Of a stretch of 64,000 bases of DNA, positions 48,481 to 62,400 are shown piece after piece (within the stretch, counting starts at the first letter, position 1; each line of letters starts with the position of its first letter). The stretch is from Luscinia megarhynchos (taxonomy: Eukaryota; Chordata; Aves; Passeriformes; Turdidae), in contig JAPFBE010000003.1 of assembly GCA_034336665.1 (NCBI GenBank), positions 35,004,360 through 35,068,359 on the forward strand, in the 5' to 3' direction. The position numbers were made by a program, and so were the translations under genes. A model generated the notes under the pieces. It worked only from the letters and a program-made list of their open reading frames with translations. It searched no databases and was not told where the DNA came from.

Positions 48481-50330
48481 TCACATCATAAATGACTGTC
48501 CTGTAACAATACTGTATTTCATGGAATATTAATATCACTGTGAGTTATGTTTTTATGTGTTGAAAGCTCTCAGAGTTGTGGGAGGATGAATGTTTTCATA
48601 GTCATAAACCCCCTGGAGCTGGGAACAAAATTTATCTCCCAGCTCTGTACCAAAGATAACTCTGATTTCAATCAGCATAACCATATGCTTAAAGGTGATG
48701 TACATGCTATGCTGTTCTGCTGATAAGCCCACCTCTGCCTAACATTTTAAATTCCTGGTATGTTTGGGCAAATTATGTACAATGAAAGACAGCTAGAATA
48801 GTAAGAAAGTCTTTTTGGTGGTGAAGATTTCTTCTCAAACAATCCAGATGAACCTGTTATTATACAAGCTGCTCATCCTCCAAGATATGATCTTCATTCC
48901 ATGACTTGAGCTAGCAGCCACACTATTACTCAACTCCTATTCATGAATAGCTCTATGAAAAAGAGGAGGAAAGATTGAAAAGGAAATGGTGACTTCTGTG
49001 GGCACTGTGAGTAAAGCTGATTTACTACCAGTCATTCAATGCTAAGATGCTTCATCATCTGGAAAGTGATACAGTGCAGTGATCATGGTGGAAATTCATC
49101 ACCTGGAGGTGGCTGCTGGCATCTGTACTGTAAGGAGCAAATAGCTGTGGAAGCTGTGGAACTGGCTGTGTTTACCTTGTAATAGCTGTGTGGTTGCAAT
49201 CTGACTTTTCAGTTGGTCCTTACAAGTGTGTTGAACATTTTCTGACATACTGATTAAACATCCTTTCTGCTTTCCCTGCTTTTTTGTGTTCCTGCACTTC
49301 CACAGAGCTGGAAGGAGGAATAAGATGAAGTGCATCCTTTTTCATCTGATCATGGAGGTTTACATGTGTATGCATGTGTGCATGTGTATATAATATACAT
49401 ATATTAAACACAGGTTTATTCTGTATACATGTATAAATTTGCCTGTCAGAATGCAAGATCAGAATCTACCTTAATATTCAGATATTATTCACAGTACAAT
49501 GAAGTAATTTTTATTTTAGTTACTCTTAGAAATACTCAGTCACTATTCTCTCTCACCTTTCTGCTTAGCTTAGGACTTTGCAATAAATCCTTTTGACTGT
49601 TTTGCTAAAATGGGCAAAGAATGTGATGAAGCAGTTTGTCTAAAATGAAGGAAAAAAAAAGGTGACCTCAGACTAGCTGCAAGTCCATATGCAAGCCAGT
49701 AAAAATGAAGCAATATTTTTTTCAAGTGAGTGACTACTTTGGAAGATTTTGTAAGGAACTCTTTGTTCACATGAGAGTCATTTTCAGGAAATATTTTTTA
49801 CAATGTCACATCCCCCAGTTACTGAGATTCCTGCAAATGATTTTTGTTTTTATTTTTTCAACTGAGTTGCAACTTTTGTAGTATTTATTTTTCAGTCTAT
49901 ATCCAGGATGCTTATACTAAAAGGATAGAATTTTGTTTGTGTGAAACCACGCTTGTGTAGAAACATCTTTTCTTCGTACATCAGCAATTTAAGTCACATT
50001 AAAGCACCTATGAATGTTAAAGACCCACTCTTTGTGTTCAGTTGCATATCTTCTGTGTATGGTTCTATGCCTAAGGAGAAAAATATCCCTTCTTGTGAAC
50101 TAAATCTGAAATATCCTTATAATCAAATGAAGACTTCAGGGAAAAATAATCTGAATACTTTTGAAAAGAATAGCAATAAAGAAGTTGATTAGCAACAATC
50201 ACATCCCTAGAATTCCTGCTCTCTACAATGCAAGCAGTAAGCTCCTATAAGACACGTGAAAAAAATTTCTACATCTAGCAAGTGAAGGGCTAGCTGAGTA
50301 AAGGAATAGTTAAGCAAGATCCACACATCT
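48481..50330. other. AT-rich noncoding sequence, nothing recognised
   Basis: A degenerate TGTGTATGCATG-type alternating purine-pyrimidine stretch lies at about 49361-49402. No gene is recognised. Confidence 0.55.
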
Positions 50331-50515
50331 TACAGAACCATAGTTTTGGTTTGGGAGCAACTTCAAGATCACCTAGTTCCAGCCAGGGATGCCATTCACT
50401 AGATCAGGTTTTTCAGGACCCCATTCAACCTGGTCTTGAATGTTTCCAGGGATGGGACATCCACAATATCTCCAGGCAACCTGTTCCAAAAGAAACCTCT
50501 CTGGGTAACCTGCTT
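50331..50515 (-). mobile_element. CR1 LINE 3' fragment, minus orientation, with an internal duplication
   Basis: On the plus strand: 'ACAGAACCATAGTTTTGGTT', 'GATCACCTAGTTCCAGCC', 'CATTCAACCTGGTCTTGAA', 'CCAGGGATGGGACATCCACA' and 'CAGGCAACCTGTTCC'. These are the reverse complement of the last roughly 190 bp of CR1 in the expected order. After the last landmark the text repeats a version of it (50497-50514) 29 bp further on. Confidence 0.9.
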
Positions 50516-53500
50516 TAAAAGGCAGCTTCTTTTGCTGTGAAAACTTACTGGGTTCCTACTGGAAGGTCACCAATAAAAATACATTTCTAGCGCTTGCATT
50601 TTATAGTTTTGCTACCTTTATTAAAATAGATAGATTTGGATTATTTTTCAAAGCACAGTCTTAATAGAATCTCTCCAGGGGAGCTGAACAGCAATGAATT
50701 ACATTTGTAAGTAACAACTGAACAATGGCCAACAAATTAAAAAAAAAAAAAGGAGAGAGAAGGAGGGATATAAACAAAAGCAATGGAAAAAGGGCAAATC
50801 TAAAGAAAATGTTTGAAAATGCTTAAGCCAGACCTTTCACAGAAACTAACAAATGATACACAAACAATGAAGACACATGATGGAAAGTCTTCTTGGAGTG
50901 CATTATCTCCTCACAACTACTTTTGCAAAAATCTACCTTCAACTTTGACTCTTTCCTTGAGCTATAATAAAATGGAAGCTACTTTAGAGAATAATAATAA
51001 TTTAAAAGATTCAGAATAGAATAGGAATTTTAGTAAAGCATGAAATGAAACATTACTAAGTAACCTTGATGAGCGTAGCTTTTATCCTGATTTTTGTGTT
51101 TTGTAGGAGTTCTGCCTGAATTAAAAGGTGGGTAAGGGAATCAGGTTTTACTACAGAATGAATGCATATAAAAGGCTTATTTTTTTAAGTGAATACAGGC
51201 AATTAGAACCTGGGGATATTCTATTGTCAGCTGTGGGAAAAGCAGTAATGGCAATTTTGAGGTGTTATACATCACACTTCTTTTATGAAGGATCAAGTAC
51301 ATTGTCTTGATCATTGCCTTCAAAACCTTCTTTGAAAAAGCAGGCTAGAATGGTCAGGATATATGTATTGTTTCTTCTTCACTAAAATTTCAGAGTGAAT
51401 ATGTTTTTGAAAATCAGCAAAGAGCCCATTTTAACTTGTGGTGTTTTTTCTGTTTTACATTTTGTGGCAAAATTACATTTCTCCACTCTTTCAGTGGAAA
51501 TTATTAAATATTTAGGAGACTTGCTCCAACTGTTCTCTGCTTCTGAAAAAGAGTGAGGTAATTTGAAAAAATATTGCAATTATTTCATAGGAAATTATTT
51601 CAAGAGAAAAAAATCTAAGTTCTTTAGAATTTGCATCAGTGGTTGCCCCTTAGAATTCACATTGTTTCACAGAGCCTGCTGCTATTGTTGTTTTCCAGTA
51701 AATATAGATATGGAATTTCTCCTGAGTTAAAGAAAATATAAAAATAGCAATTAATGCTTTTAGGCTAGAGCCAGGTTCTTTCTTGTAGATGTTGCTTGCT
51801 TCAAGAAGGATTTTTCCACATATTAAACCAATTATGAGTATCCAATATGTCACAAGAAGATACCACAAGGTAGCCAAGAGATCTGAAGGTGTTTACAGAT
51901 ATTGATCTGTAGAGAGGATTAGAGGACCTTGAGTCAAAGGCAAATATGTTCCATTGAGCAAATACAGGTGGTATCCTGGCCCTTTGGGCACTGGTAGAAT
52001 TTTTTTTTTTTTTAATTGTCTTCAGTAGAAAGGAATGATTCAGAATCATTATTTTGGCTGTGGTAGATTACTGATCCATACATTATCACAGACACATAGT
52101 TCTAGGAATTCTATGCCCAGAGGGATGATACTGCTCCATATCACCACAAATTTCTGCTATTTTCTTCTGTTTAGTGTTCAGACGTGGTGAGCTGGACTGA
52201 GCATAAGGTTTTACAAAATAAAGTTAATATTCTTTAGTTGTATTGGGCACTCCCCAGGACATAGAGGAGCATGTTGTTGGGGGCTATTTTGGCTCTATCA
52301 TGGCTGAGACTAATCCTGAGTGCCCCACAAAACTCAAAAGAGCTTCAGTGAATGGATGCTTTTACATGTATAACTGGTAACTGAGTTGCTGTGCTTCCTT
52401 CAACTTGGCCTCTGAATATTCAAATTCTCTAGCACCTCGCGGGATATTATTCAAATTCTACAGCACAAGGATAGACACTGGCATGTGCTGCAGTGAAAAC
52501 AAGTCACAGTTTTCATTTCACCTCCCTGCAAAAATCAAGAAAAAATTGACCCATCATGCTCCTTCTCTTCCATGCTAAACTGAAGGATTTTGAGGAACAT
52601 TTAGGTTTGCACTTAAAAAAGAACAATATTTCAGTTTGACAGAAGAACATTTCTCTAACAATTCACACACCCTCCAAGCTCAATTATTCTTTCATTTAAG
52701 GGATATATTTTAGCTGGAATATGGTTCATAAATTGGATTTTAACCAATAGCCTGCTACACACGATATTGCATATATGTACAAAATTTTCATAAGATAAAT
52801 TTATCTTTAATTCTCAGGGTTTTTTCTCAAAAAAAGCTAGTTACATACTACGTTCATCACAAAATTTAGACAGCAAAATTCTATAACATTTAGAGTTGAT
52901 GGATTTTTCTAGTTTTCCCACTGAAATCCAGTCACATAGTTGATGAAAATTAAAATATTTTTTGTTCTTCCTACTATTTTGTTTGAACAAGAATCAGTGA
53001 AGTCACTCCAAATTTCCTGCACCTTTTAAAAGTCTCCCATAATTTTTGGACTTGAGGAAGGAATTTCTGTTCCAGTGGCTTGAGTAGTTTTTGCTCCTTG
53101 AGGAAGCTTCTTTGTTTAATAGTTTTCCTTATTTGCACTTCTGCAAATTAATATAGTGAATTTAAGGTCTCCTTTCCTCACTGAAGTTAAGTTCTTTAAT
53201 CACTTTTCTTGCTTACAAGATCATGATTTGCTCCTTGTTCCACAGTAGATTCCTTGATTTATCTTCTATCAACTTTCTGAATTAGCCTGAGCAAAACCTT
53301 GTGGAATATCAAAGATCACCATGTAGGAGGTTTAAGTTAGTGTAGTGTGCATGCAGTGTGATAGCAGCTGTTTTGAAGGACATGTGATATGTTTTCATGC
53401 CTTACCATACCATCAGATATTACATTCCTTAGTCATAGCATCTGGGGGCTTGATTACTCCAAGAGATGCACAGTAATGGAAAGAGTATAGAAAGTAATGA

Positions 53501-53598
53501 AATAGATGATAATTGGAGGTGCTGGATATAGGAGCATGTGAAGTGACAGGGCAGCAAGGAGGGTGCACAGCAAACTCACTACCATGGACTTTAGGAGA
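50516..53598. other. AT-rich noncoding sequence, nothing recognised
   Basis: T and A homopolymer runs occur (for example T14 near 51999-52012). A loose hairpin spans 52245-52325. No gene is recognised. Confidence 0.55.
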
Positions 53599-54211
53599 GC
53601 AGATTTGTGTGCTTTTAGCCCACAAAACCAACTATATCCTGGCTGTATCCAAAGCAGTGTGGCCAGCAGGTTGAGGGAGGTGATCCTGCCCCTCTGCTCT
53701 GCTCTGGTGGACCCCAGCTGGAATGCTGCATCCAGCTCTGGGGCCCCCAAAATAAAGAAGGCATGTTGGACTGAGTCCAGAGGTGGCCATGAAGATGATC
53801 AGAGGGCTGGAGCACCTCTCCTATGGGGATGGGCTGAGGAGTTGGGGTTGTTCAGCCTGGAGACGAGAAGGCTCCAGGGAGATGTAGCAACTCCCAGTAC
53901 CTAAAGGGAGCCGACATGAAAGCTGGAGAGGGACAATTTACAGGGGCATGTAGTGATAGGGGAATGGCTTTAAACTGAAAGAGGGTGGGTTTAGATTAGA
54001 TATAAGGTAGAAAGTCTTCACTGTGAGGGTGGTCAGACACGGTAACAGGTTGTCCAAAGTAGGTGTGAATGTCCCATCCCTGGAAGTGTACAAGGCCAGG
54101 CTGGATGGAATTCCAAGTATTTTTGGTTTAGTGGACAGTGTCCCTGCCCATGTCAGAGCAGCCAGAACTAGATAATGCATAATTGGGTTATGGCTATTCT
54201 ATGATTCTGTG
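53599..54211 (+). mobile_element. CR1 LINE 3' fragment, about 610 bp, complete 3' terminus
   Basis: The best-preserved CR1 copy here. In order it shows 'GTGTGGCCAGCAGGTTGAGG', 'GAGGTGATCCTGCCCCTCTG', 'GGAGCACCTCTCCTATGGGG', 'TGTTCAGCCTGGAGACGAG', 'TAAACTGAAAGAGGGTGGGT' and 'TTAGATTAGATATAAGGTAG'. These are followed by 'CCCATCCCTGGAAGTG', 'AAGGCCAGGCTGGATGGA' and a terminus of CTATTCTATGATTCTGTG ending at about 54211. It covers the end of ORF2 and the 3' untranslated region. The frame is broken (for example before 53563-53904 and by stops near 53905). Insertion was 5'-truncated near 53599. Confidence 0.96.
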
Positions 54212-57200
54212 ACCTTCTTTTAAATTGAAAGAATTTTTTTTTTTTTAATTAGTAGTTACTGATTTATGAAAGGAACTTTGTTATCCTTTTCAAGTTATAT
54301 CACAAAGTTCTGTGATAACTTACTGTACTTCAGACTTCATCCCAGTGGTATAGGAATGGAAGAAGTAAACCTCAGGCTGTATTTATTTTCTTTGCTTCAT
54401 GCAGGGTTCCTCCTCAGCTGAGAGTTTGGCAGAGCTGCTTATTTGTGCTCCAACAGCCTTCACGGGTGTGCATAAGCTTCACAGAGAAAGCAGTTATCAT
54501 TCTTCCTCCCAAACAAAGAAGATCTGAAGAAATTGAAACAGTATATTTCTACATGAATGGAGTAGAAATAAGTATTTAAGTATCCTACATTAAAAGTATT
54601 ATATTTTCCACAGTTTGATTAGGGTTTTTGTTTTCATCTTTGTTTTTAATTCTGCTAGAATTCATTTTGACTTCTATTTTATGTGTCTAATGCTTTTACG
54701 TATACAAATTTTGTGTTATTATTCACAGCCTGAGGCCTTTAGTTCTGTCTGCTGTTCTCTCATATTGCTGCAGTTTTCTGAGTTTTATGATTGATTGCAA
54801 CCATAACAACATTATGAATGTCTAACACCTTACTTCTGAATTTTTAAACCCTTCAAAATTTTAAAAATGTTATTGTTTATAATCAGGAGAACATTGTCTT
54901 TTCAATCATTTAGTCTTTTTATTGTCTCCAGGGGCTGCCTTAATCCTCTAGAACTCACTAAAGAATTCTTTAAATAACAAACTGCTTAGAGTACCTCCTT
55001 TTCTTTCTATTATTTTTATGGAATACTACTAATTAAAGAAATTTAAAATCTAAATTGTAAGTTCAAATAATAAATCAGATCAAATATTAAAAAAAAATTT
55101 CCTGTGGGGGAAAAATAATGTTTAGTGGTGATTCCATAAAACACCTGAATCATACTTTGTTCTCCTTCGAACAGACTCCGACTGAAGGGAGGATGTAAAA
55201 CAAAAAACACTGTCATATTTTCTTATTCTCAAAATATCCATGTGTATCTGGATTATTTTTCCCCAAGTTCAGTGTGTGAAGGGAAAAAGATAATAACTTC
55301 ATTGGCATCTCCCACTGAAAAACACCCAAGAAGGAGGACATTAGTTGGGTTCTTGCGTTCCTAATTCTTGGGTTCCTAACAGTGAACAAAACGAGCAGGT
55401 ATTGAGCCAACTACTACTGTTTGCCATAACCTTATGCCATACTGATAGGCTTGCTGCCCAATGAGTCATTGTTTTACCACATTTTTAATAAACAATTCTT
55501 GGTATCTCCATAAAGCATTGTCTTTAGACGTGAAGTCCTCCCTGCAAGTCACATCTCTCTGTGCTCTCCACAGTACAAGGGATTGTGCCTTAGGCCTTGG
55601 AAAGTGTAGCATCTCAATTTCAACCATGCCAGCAGTGTTGTATTCCCACAGGGGAACAGTGGGACTGACTTTTGCAGAGATGGGGTTCATCATCTGTCCT
55701 TAGCCCACCCAAAAAAACCTCTGAAACACAGGGCCAGAACTTGGCTGTTTGAATATTGGCATATTGTTGCTGTGTTGCTCTAGCTGCAGTAAGATGGATT
55801 ATATTTATTTTTTGAGAAGTGGCAGAAGTGACTTCCCCTCTAACCTCCCCCAGCTCTGTTTCCAACAGATGGAGCAGCAGTCCTCCTGTTCTCGGTAGGA
55901 GATATGGGAATTAGTAGAAGCCATCTAGCTGGTCATCAGGGAATGTGCTGCTGATACTTGAGCTAGAGCATCAATATTTTTTGCTGTACTGTTTGTAACT
56001 AGCAATCCTTTTGCCAGCGGCTGTTTTTGTCTTTGTTGCTGAAATTTTAAATTCCTTCCATCCGTTCTGTTTCCTTTAGCAGCAGTAGAAGCTTTCACAG
56101 GTTGTTGAGAAGCCCATCAGTACCTTGCAGATCTGATAAACTTTTTATTGGTGTTTTGGACATTTCACTTTCACTGGTGCATGTGTATGTTCTAGAGGAT
56201 GAAATAATGCACAATCTCATGATCAAAAATGTTAAATTCTACATGGTGTTTACAATTTTTAATACTCAAATAGAATTTGAAAGGAAAGGACAGTATTTGC
56301 ACTTGGCATCTGAAGGTAATCTAATGCTTTGAACCTGTGAACACATAAAATAGGTGTCATCCAATTGGATTTCCTTGCTGGTTGAATTAATTCTATTTGT
56401 GACAGGCATAGAGCCATGTGCATAGCATAGAGCCATCACAAAAATGAAGTAATTTTGATGGGTTAATTTTTTTTCTGCTTTAGGGTTGTGACTTCCAAGC
56501 AATTCTGAACATGATGTATTGTTACAGCCATGTCAGTGGAAGTTAAAATAATTTAATGCCCTCATTTGTTCTCAAAGAATTCAGATTTTATGTGATGTGA
56601 GATCTGTAATGATGCTGTGCATTAAAACGAAAGTGCAAGGAGATTCCTTAGGATGCAATTCCTTTACAGCTCACTGCCTCTCATTGATTTGAAAGGCTGC
56701 TTCACACATTATAAATGGATTTCGACCATGGTAACATTGCATTCTCTATCACTAAAAGCTGTATTGCCTGTGCAGTGGCAGCTTTGTGGCTTGCCAGAAT
56801 GACTGACCTTGGGTGTGAATCCATATGTCAACTTATTACAAGATGATAACATGCATACTGAAATAGCAGAAGCTAAGTTTCTTGTCAAGAAATCCTTCGA
56901 CTGACAAAGGACAGAGAGATGAACTCTCTTGCTCTTAATGATCCATCCATCCCCAGAGGAATGGTAAAAGACAGAGAGGACTGACTGTCCACAGAGGGGA
57001 AGGAGATCAGGGATATTATTTTGTTTGGGTGCCTCTTTAGGTATAATTAATTTATAATTCACAATAGGAGTCCTCTTATAAAATGCTGTGGAAACATAGA
57101 CTTTTCACCAAATATGTGCATCTCACTTGTCTGCTTTGGTAATAGTATAAACACTGCATGGGGACAGGAAAAACCACAGAAACAAACAATTTCATATTCT

Positions 57201-59254
57201 GAAAAAGAAGTCAAAAATATCTTGGCAGTGACCAGCTTGTCGTTTACTGCTTCTGTTGTCCTTGCCAGCATTTAAATTAAGCTGGACTAGAATCAAATCA
57301 GTTCTATCACTACCCTGCTCTAACCTTTGGTTAAGCTGATAATTTTCAACTTGTTAAAATGTTTAATCTGTATCAAAAATACATCACACTACACTTCTTG
57401 GCACTTTTTTGTGACTGTTGAATAGGACCCTATTTTCTTGCATGTTTATAGAATATTAATTCCATGGCATATTTATGAGACACTTGGTGCTGTCAGTTGC
57501 CTAATGTAGAGATGCAAAACATTTTTTCTCCTCCTGAGAAAAGTGATTTATTAGATTCTTATCCAAACAGAATAGCCTTTTCAATAGTGCCAAACGTGCA
57601 CCATTCAAGAGAAACATTCATGAGAGATCTTCACCACTACAGTCCAGCTGTATGACTCTACTGTCTGTGACTCATAATTTATTTCCAACATCTCCTTTTA
57701 GATTGATGAAAGAATGTCTCATGTGTTTAGTCTTTTTGTTCAGTGTTGTCACTGGTGACATATTTTCAGTATCTGATGGCCATACTGAATAACTGAATAA
57801 TGGCCACAGACCAGAAAAGGTTTTAGGACTTTCCCCAGTAGAATTTACTACTTTATGTGACATGCTATGGTTTCATACTTTAGAAATTTTAAGATATATG
57901 AAAACAATTTTTATTGTTCTTTTTTTAAACTTCTGGCTAAAATCAACAGAAAATTTCAATAAACTGGTTACAGAATAAAATGAGATTTCAGATACAATAT
58001 ACCATATATCCAAACCTATAAACTAAGGAATCCAGTGAGCATTTTTTATTAGTGTCATATCACTCAGACAATCACATGAGAGGTAATATGAAAAAAAACT
58101 GGGAGAGAATATTGCATCCTATGAAAACACAGTAAAATGTTAAATAAGTTGCATTTTCTATTTGTTTCAATATTTTTTATTGGTGAAATTGAGTCATAGA
58201 GGAATATGTGATAGTTTTCCTCTTTTGAAAGCTGTGCTTTCAGCGCATTCTTAACAGAAAAAAAATTGGCTGGAGAGGAGATTTATTTTGGCTGTTATGT
58301 GGTATTCTGTATTACCTGACGTTAAAACACCTTTTGGAAAGGGAGGAAAGAAAAAAAAAAAAGAGAGGGGAGGATCATACTTCATACTAGGTCATACTAG
58401 GTAGACTTTTCAAAAAAAGATTAAATCAAGCTTGCAAGAATGAAGAATTTGGAACAATGATCAAAGAAACAGCTACAAAATATAATATAACAAAAGTATT
58501 CCCGTGCCTATAACTCCAGCTCTTTTATTTGTTGCTATTTAATCTTCCCTGCAGCTTGCTTCTCAGGAGATAGATTGGAAGCAGATTTCAGCATCTCTTC
58601 CTCTTCTCACTTCTCCAGTTCAGGTGTCTGTGCTGCTGCTTTCCCACTTGAAGCTGGACTTTATGTATATTTGCTAGGGGCATCAAGGAACTTCTTGAAA
58701 GCATTTACTGAAACTTTTCTAGGGAAAATTACTTCATTAAACTGTCAACATGATTTGAGGATAAACTATACACCCTTTCATAATGTTCTGGTGGTGGACT
58801 TTGTAAAAAAACTGCCCTCCTAAGCCATTTAACCATAATGAGAAAAGAAAGCAGTGAGGATGATTCTTCTTCTGCCCTGTAGATTGTATTTTTGGTGTGT
58901 GTTGTGTCTCTACCCAGCAGAAATATGAATATTTTATCGAATACCATGATTTTTTTGTTGCAAACATTGCAATGACTATTTGTTAAAGAGAAGATAAATC
59001 AAAGGCAAACTTATCCAATTCATTATAGTGTCACAGCTTCACTTTTATCATTAGGAAGGTGGATTTGGTTTATTTTTAAATAAGTTTTCAACTACATAGC
59101 CAACTTTTTTATTTTGTTTGTTTTTAAACGTATTTTACATGATGTCTGTCTAAAATCCTTGCAACCTTTTTGTAAAGAGCTGTTGCCAATTTTTTTTTAC
59201 TAGGCTATGTAGGAGAGAGCAATAGTAAGTAAAGAGCCATTTGTGGTTTCAGAT
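54212..59254. other. AT-rich noncoding sequence, nothing recognised
   Basis: No gene or interspersed repeat is recognised. A short homopurine stretch lies at 58339-58374, and the decamer TCATACTAGG is tandemly doubled at 58382-58401. Confidence 0.55.
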
Positions 59255-59405
59255 TTTTGGTTTGTTTTTTCTTTTTTTCTTAGTTTTTTGGTAGTTTTCC
59301 TTTTTTCTTTTTTTTTTTTTTTTTTTTTTTTTGGTTGGTTGTTTGTTCTGTTTTGTTTTAGGGTTTTTGCTTTTTTAAATTTTTCTTTTTTTTTTTTAAT
59401 TTTTG
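59255..59405 (+). repeat. T-rich low-complexity tract with a run of about 24 T residues
   Basis: Dominated by T with scattered G and C. The longest uninterrupted T run lies at about 59309-59332. A lysine-rich antisense frame (59200-59412) is an artefact of this composition. Confidence 0.93.
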
Positions 59406-62400
59406 TTTTCATAATACATAAAATTTTCAGATGGCCAATGATCTATTAAAGACTGCAAATGTTCTTCTAGCTAGAACTCCATTTGAATACGGGTGCTTTA
59501 AAAGAAAGCCCTTTCATCAATTTTAATAGGAAAGTGAGGTTTTTGCTTCAAAAATACTTAATCTTAAGTTGTGTTTTGTATGTTCTTCTCCATTTTCCAG
59601 TGCAGATCCTTTTCTGTTTTCATCAATGTTTTATGAGAGGGGATGGGAAAAAGACGTGGAGAATAATTTTATCAACACCTGCACAGCTTGACAAAGAATT
59701 CATATTAGAGAAAGCAGTGAACAACTTGTTAGGTATGAAACAGCAATAAGACATGCAATTCTCTGCTCCACTCATGTAATTCTTGTCCAAGGATAATAAT
59801 AGAACCTTCTCATATGTATTATACAAAATTTATGCTTAAGAAATGAGGTATTCTATTGAAAACTGTCTTCCTATTTTTTCCCTGTAATTCTCTCACCATT
59901 ACAGCTTCTCTCAGTGTGAAGCTGTTACATGCCTTTACTCATTTTGTGTTTGCATGAAATTGACTTTTGGAGTTAAGTTTTTGCAGTATTTAAAATCTAG
60001 TTCCATTCTTATTAACTCAGTTTTGCTTGAAATGGTAATATTTGAGCTAAAAGTTCTTGTAGGCACTTCCTGATTTATTTGCTTGCTCTGGAAACTATGA
60101 GCCAAAGTACATGTTTGTTATTAAAATGTGAAGATTGTTTTGTGCTATATACCTATTTCTGACATATGCTGTTAGTAAGTGAAACAATAGAGCAGCTGTG
60201 GATAGAAAATAAAAATTTGACCCAGAAAACAGTGGGAAAGATTCTCATCTATTGTGATGATACAAAAATTTTCTTTGCTCAATCAAAAATCTCTCCATGC
60301 ATTCGACTTGTGGGTTTTTTGGTTGTGTTGTGCTTATATGACTGCATGTATTGTAAGCTAAACAGGTAGGTAAATAGACACTCGTGTGACCCACACAATG
60401 AAGGGTCAAGAGAGGAGTGTTTGTACTTTTGTACTCTTTTTAAGAGACAAAACAGTCCTTGTGTGGCATGTTGGGATGCAGGCTCTCCTTCTTCCTGGGT
60501 GCCCCCAGACTTCTGCAGCACATGGGAAATGGGGGGAATTCACAGCATGAGGAGTTCTGAAGAGCCAGCCATGTGTGCTGACCTGATGATGGTTTGAGAT
60601 TATCAGCTGGCACTGAGCAAGGAGAAGGATGGCTGTGAGTGAAGAGTCCACAGAAAATTCTGAAACTTCAGTTATTTTTAAATCCAAACAGATACTTTTT
60701 GCTGTGCCTTGGGTGAGAAGATGTAAGCGAATAGGATATATTTAATTACACATTGAATGGAACAGAATATCACCTGGAAGAAATCTTTACACTTATCTGT
60801 AGAGAACAGGTCCCTAGAGTGTAAATTTCAGCTTTGAATTTTCTTTTTTTGCCCTCAAATACTCCCTTTACATTTTTAAGTACACATACAACATACCGAA
60901 GAGATAAGAAACGTTGATACTTTCCAAACAACTGACAAGTTTTCAAACAACATGCTTGAATTAACTATGGGCATAAAACAGTTATGCAACTGTGCCTGTT
61001 CTTGGTAAGGTAAAACTAGGAAAAAGTGAGACTAAGAAAGATGATATTTGGTGATATTTTGATGAGAGGAAAGCTGTCCTTCACGGTCACCCAAGAAGAG
61101 ATGGCAGGGCCTGACAGTGAGGTTAATAGGGCCCTGCAAGCAAGGAGCAGGCTATGATAAATGATGGCTCCTTTCTCACAGTGGAAGGGCAGTCCAGAAG
61201 ACTTTGGGAAAGTGAATAGACACTGGAATAGAATAAAATGTCATTTGAACAATCTTCTGATTTCGCAGAAATTTTGTGTTATTTTTCTTCAAAGCATGGA
61301 ATGTTCTTGGAATTTTTTCCTTCCAACTGTACCTTGATTAGACAAATAATCTTTGTTCCTCTCAGTTAAAATAACAACATGACAATGATTAAAGAGTTAC
61401 TCAGGAAAATAACCCACCATCGTAATATTTCAAATAATTATTTTTTCATTTTACAGAGAAGGGAGGAAAAACTTCAGTTTTAATTAAAAATCAAGCAAAA
61501 CCTCACACAATCAAGATCTAAGTTTATACTAGATTAAGAACAAGGAAGTGTTTACATATTAATGCATTTAATTTCATTTCAGTATCTTTTCCAATAAGAA
61601 TTAATGGAAAGTGTGTTTCACAGCTTCTGGTCTTTGGCGTGGTTGACATCTCTGTACTATTGATTTTGAAATGTCTATATGAAAATTTGTGTGCACAGTG
61701 CTGACTTAGTTTACCTTAGTTCATTAAATCAGAGCTCTTTACCATTTTAAATGGCAGAACTGGAATATAGGTATGAACTGCATTTCTAGCTTATTAAATG
61801 GAATTTATTTAATGTCAATGTCCAGAAATATAGGTCATACTTGAGGACTCCCAGAGAAGGCATACCTAGAAAAACAAACTTTAACATATGTAAGCTTATT
61901 GAGCAAGGTCAGGAAAACCATAAACAAACTAGACACAAAAAATCAAACAGGGTAGTCAAGGTTCCCCTAGTACTTTAGATGGTTTTATTCTTACCTTACA
62001 CTGAAGAAAAAAAAAAAAAAACAAACCTGGCACTCTTCTAACTGATGCAAGATAGCATTTTAAGTAGCAAATTATTGAAGTTTTCTCTGTATTTTTTTTT
62101 TAACTTTAGTTTGCATTTAAAACTGTTAGCAGTCACCACACACAGAGCAATTTAGAAGAGCTGGCTGGGGCTGTCATCCCTACACAGAATATATGAAGAA
62201 ATGAGGAATGAAATGAATGAGCAGAATAACTGACTTTGTGTTAGTTATCAAGGAAGCATGAATTTGAATAATGACATTCCAGTCACTTCGGCTGCCTTGT
62301 TTATACACAGTTATGCACCAAGCTTCCCCTGAAACAAATGAGGCTTTAATTTTTCTTGCTAGCTACATTAATTATGCTGCTTTTATGCTTTTAAATAATG

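Noticed and set aside
48095..48538. Long proline/leucine/serine-rich and glycine/arginine/glutamate-rich frames on both strands
   Set aside because: They are translations of the (TTCCC)n array. Every frame of a stop-free pentamer stays open.
53454..53904. Overlapping frames of about 100 codons on both strands
   Set aside because: They lie in or over the start of the CR1 fragment at 53599-54211; the plus-strand one is decayed CR1 ORF2.
59200..59449. Phenylalanine-rich frame resembling a membrane protein, and its lysine-rich antisense
   Set aside because: Compositional artefact of the T-rich tract.
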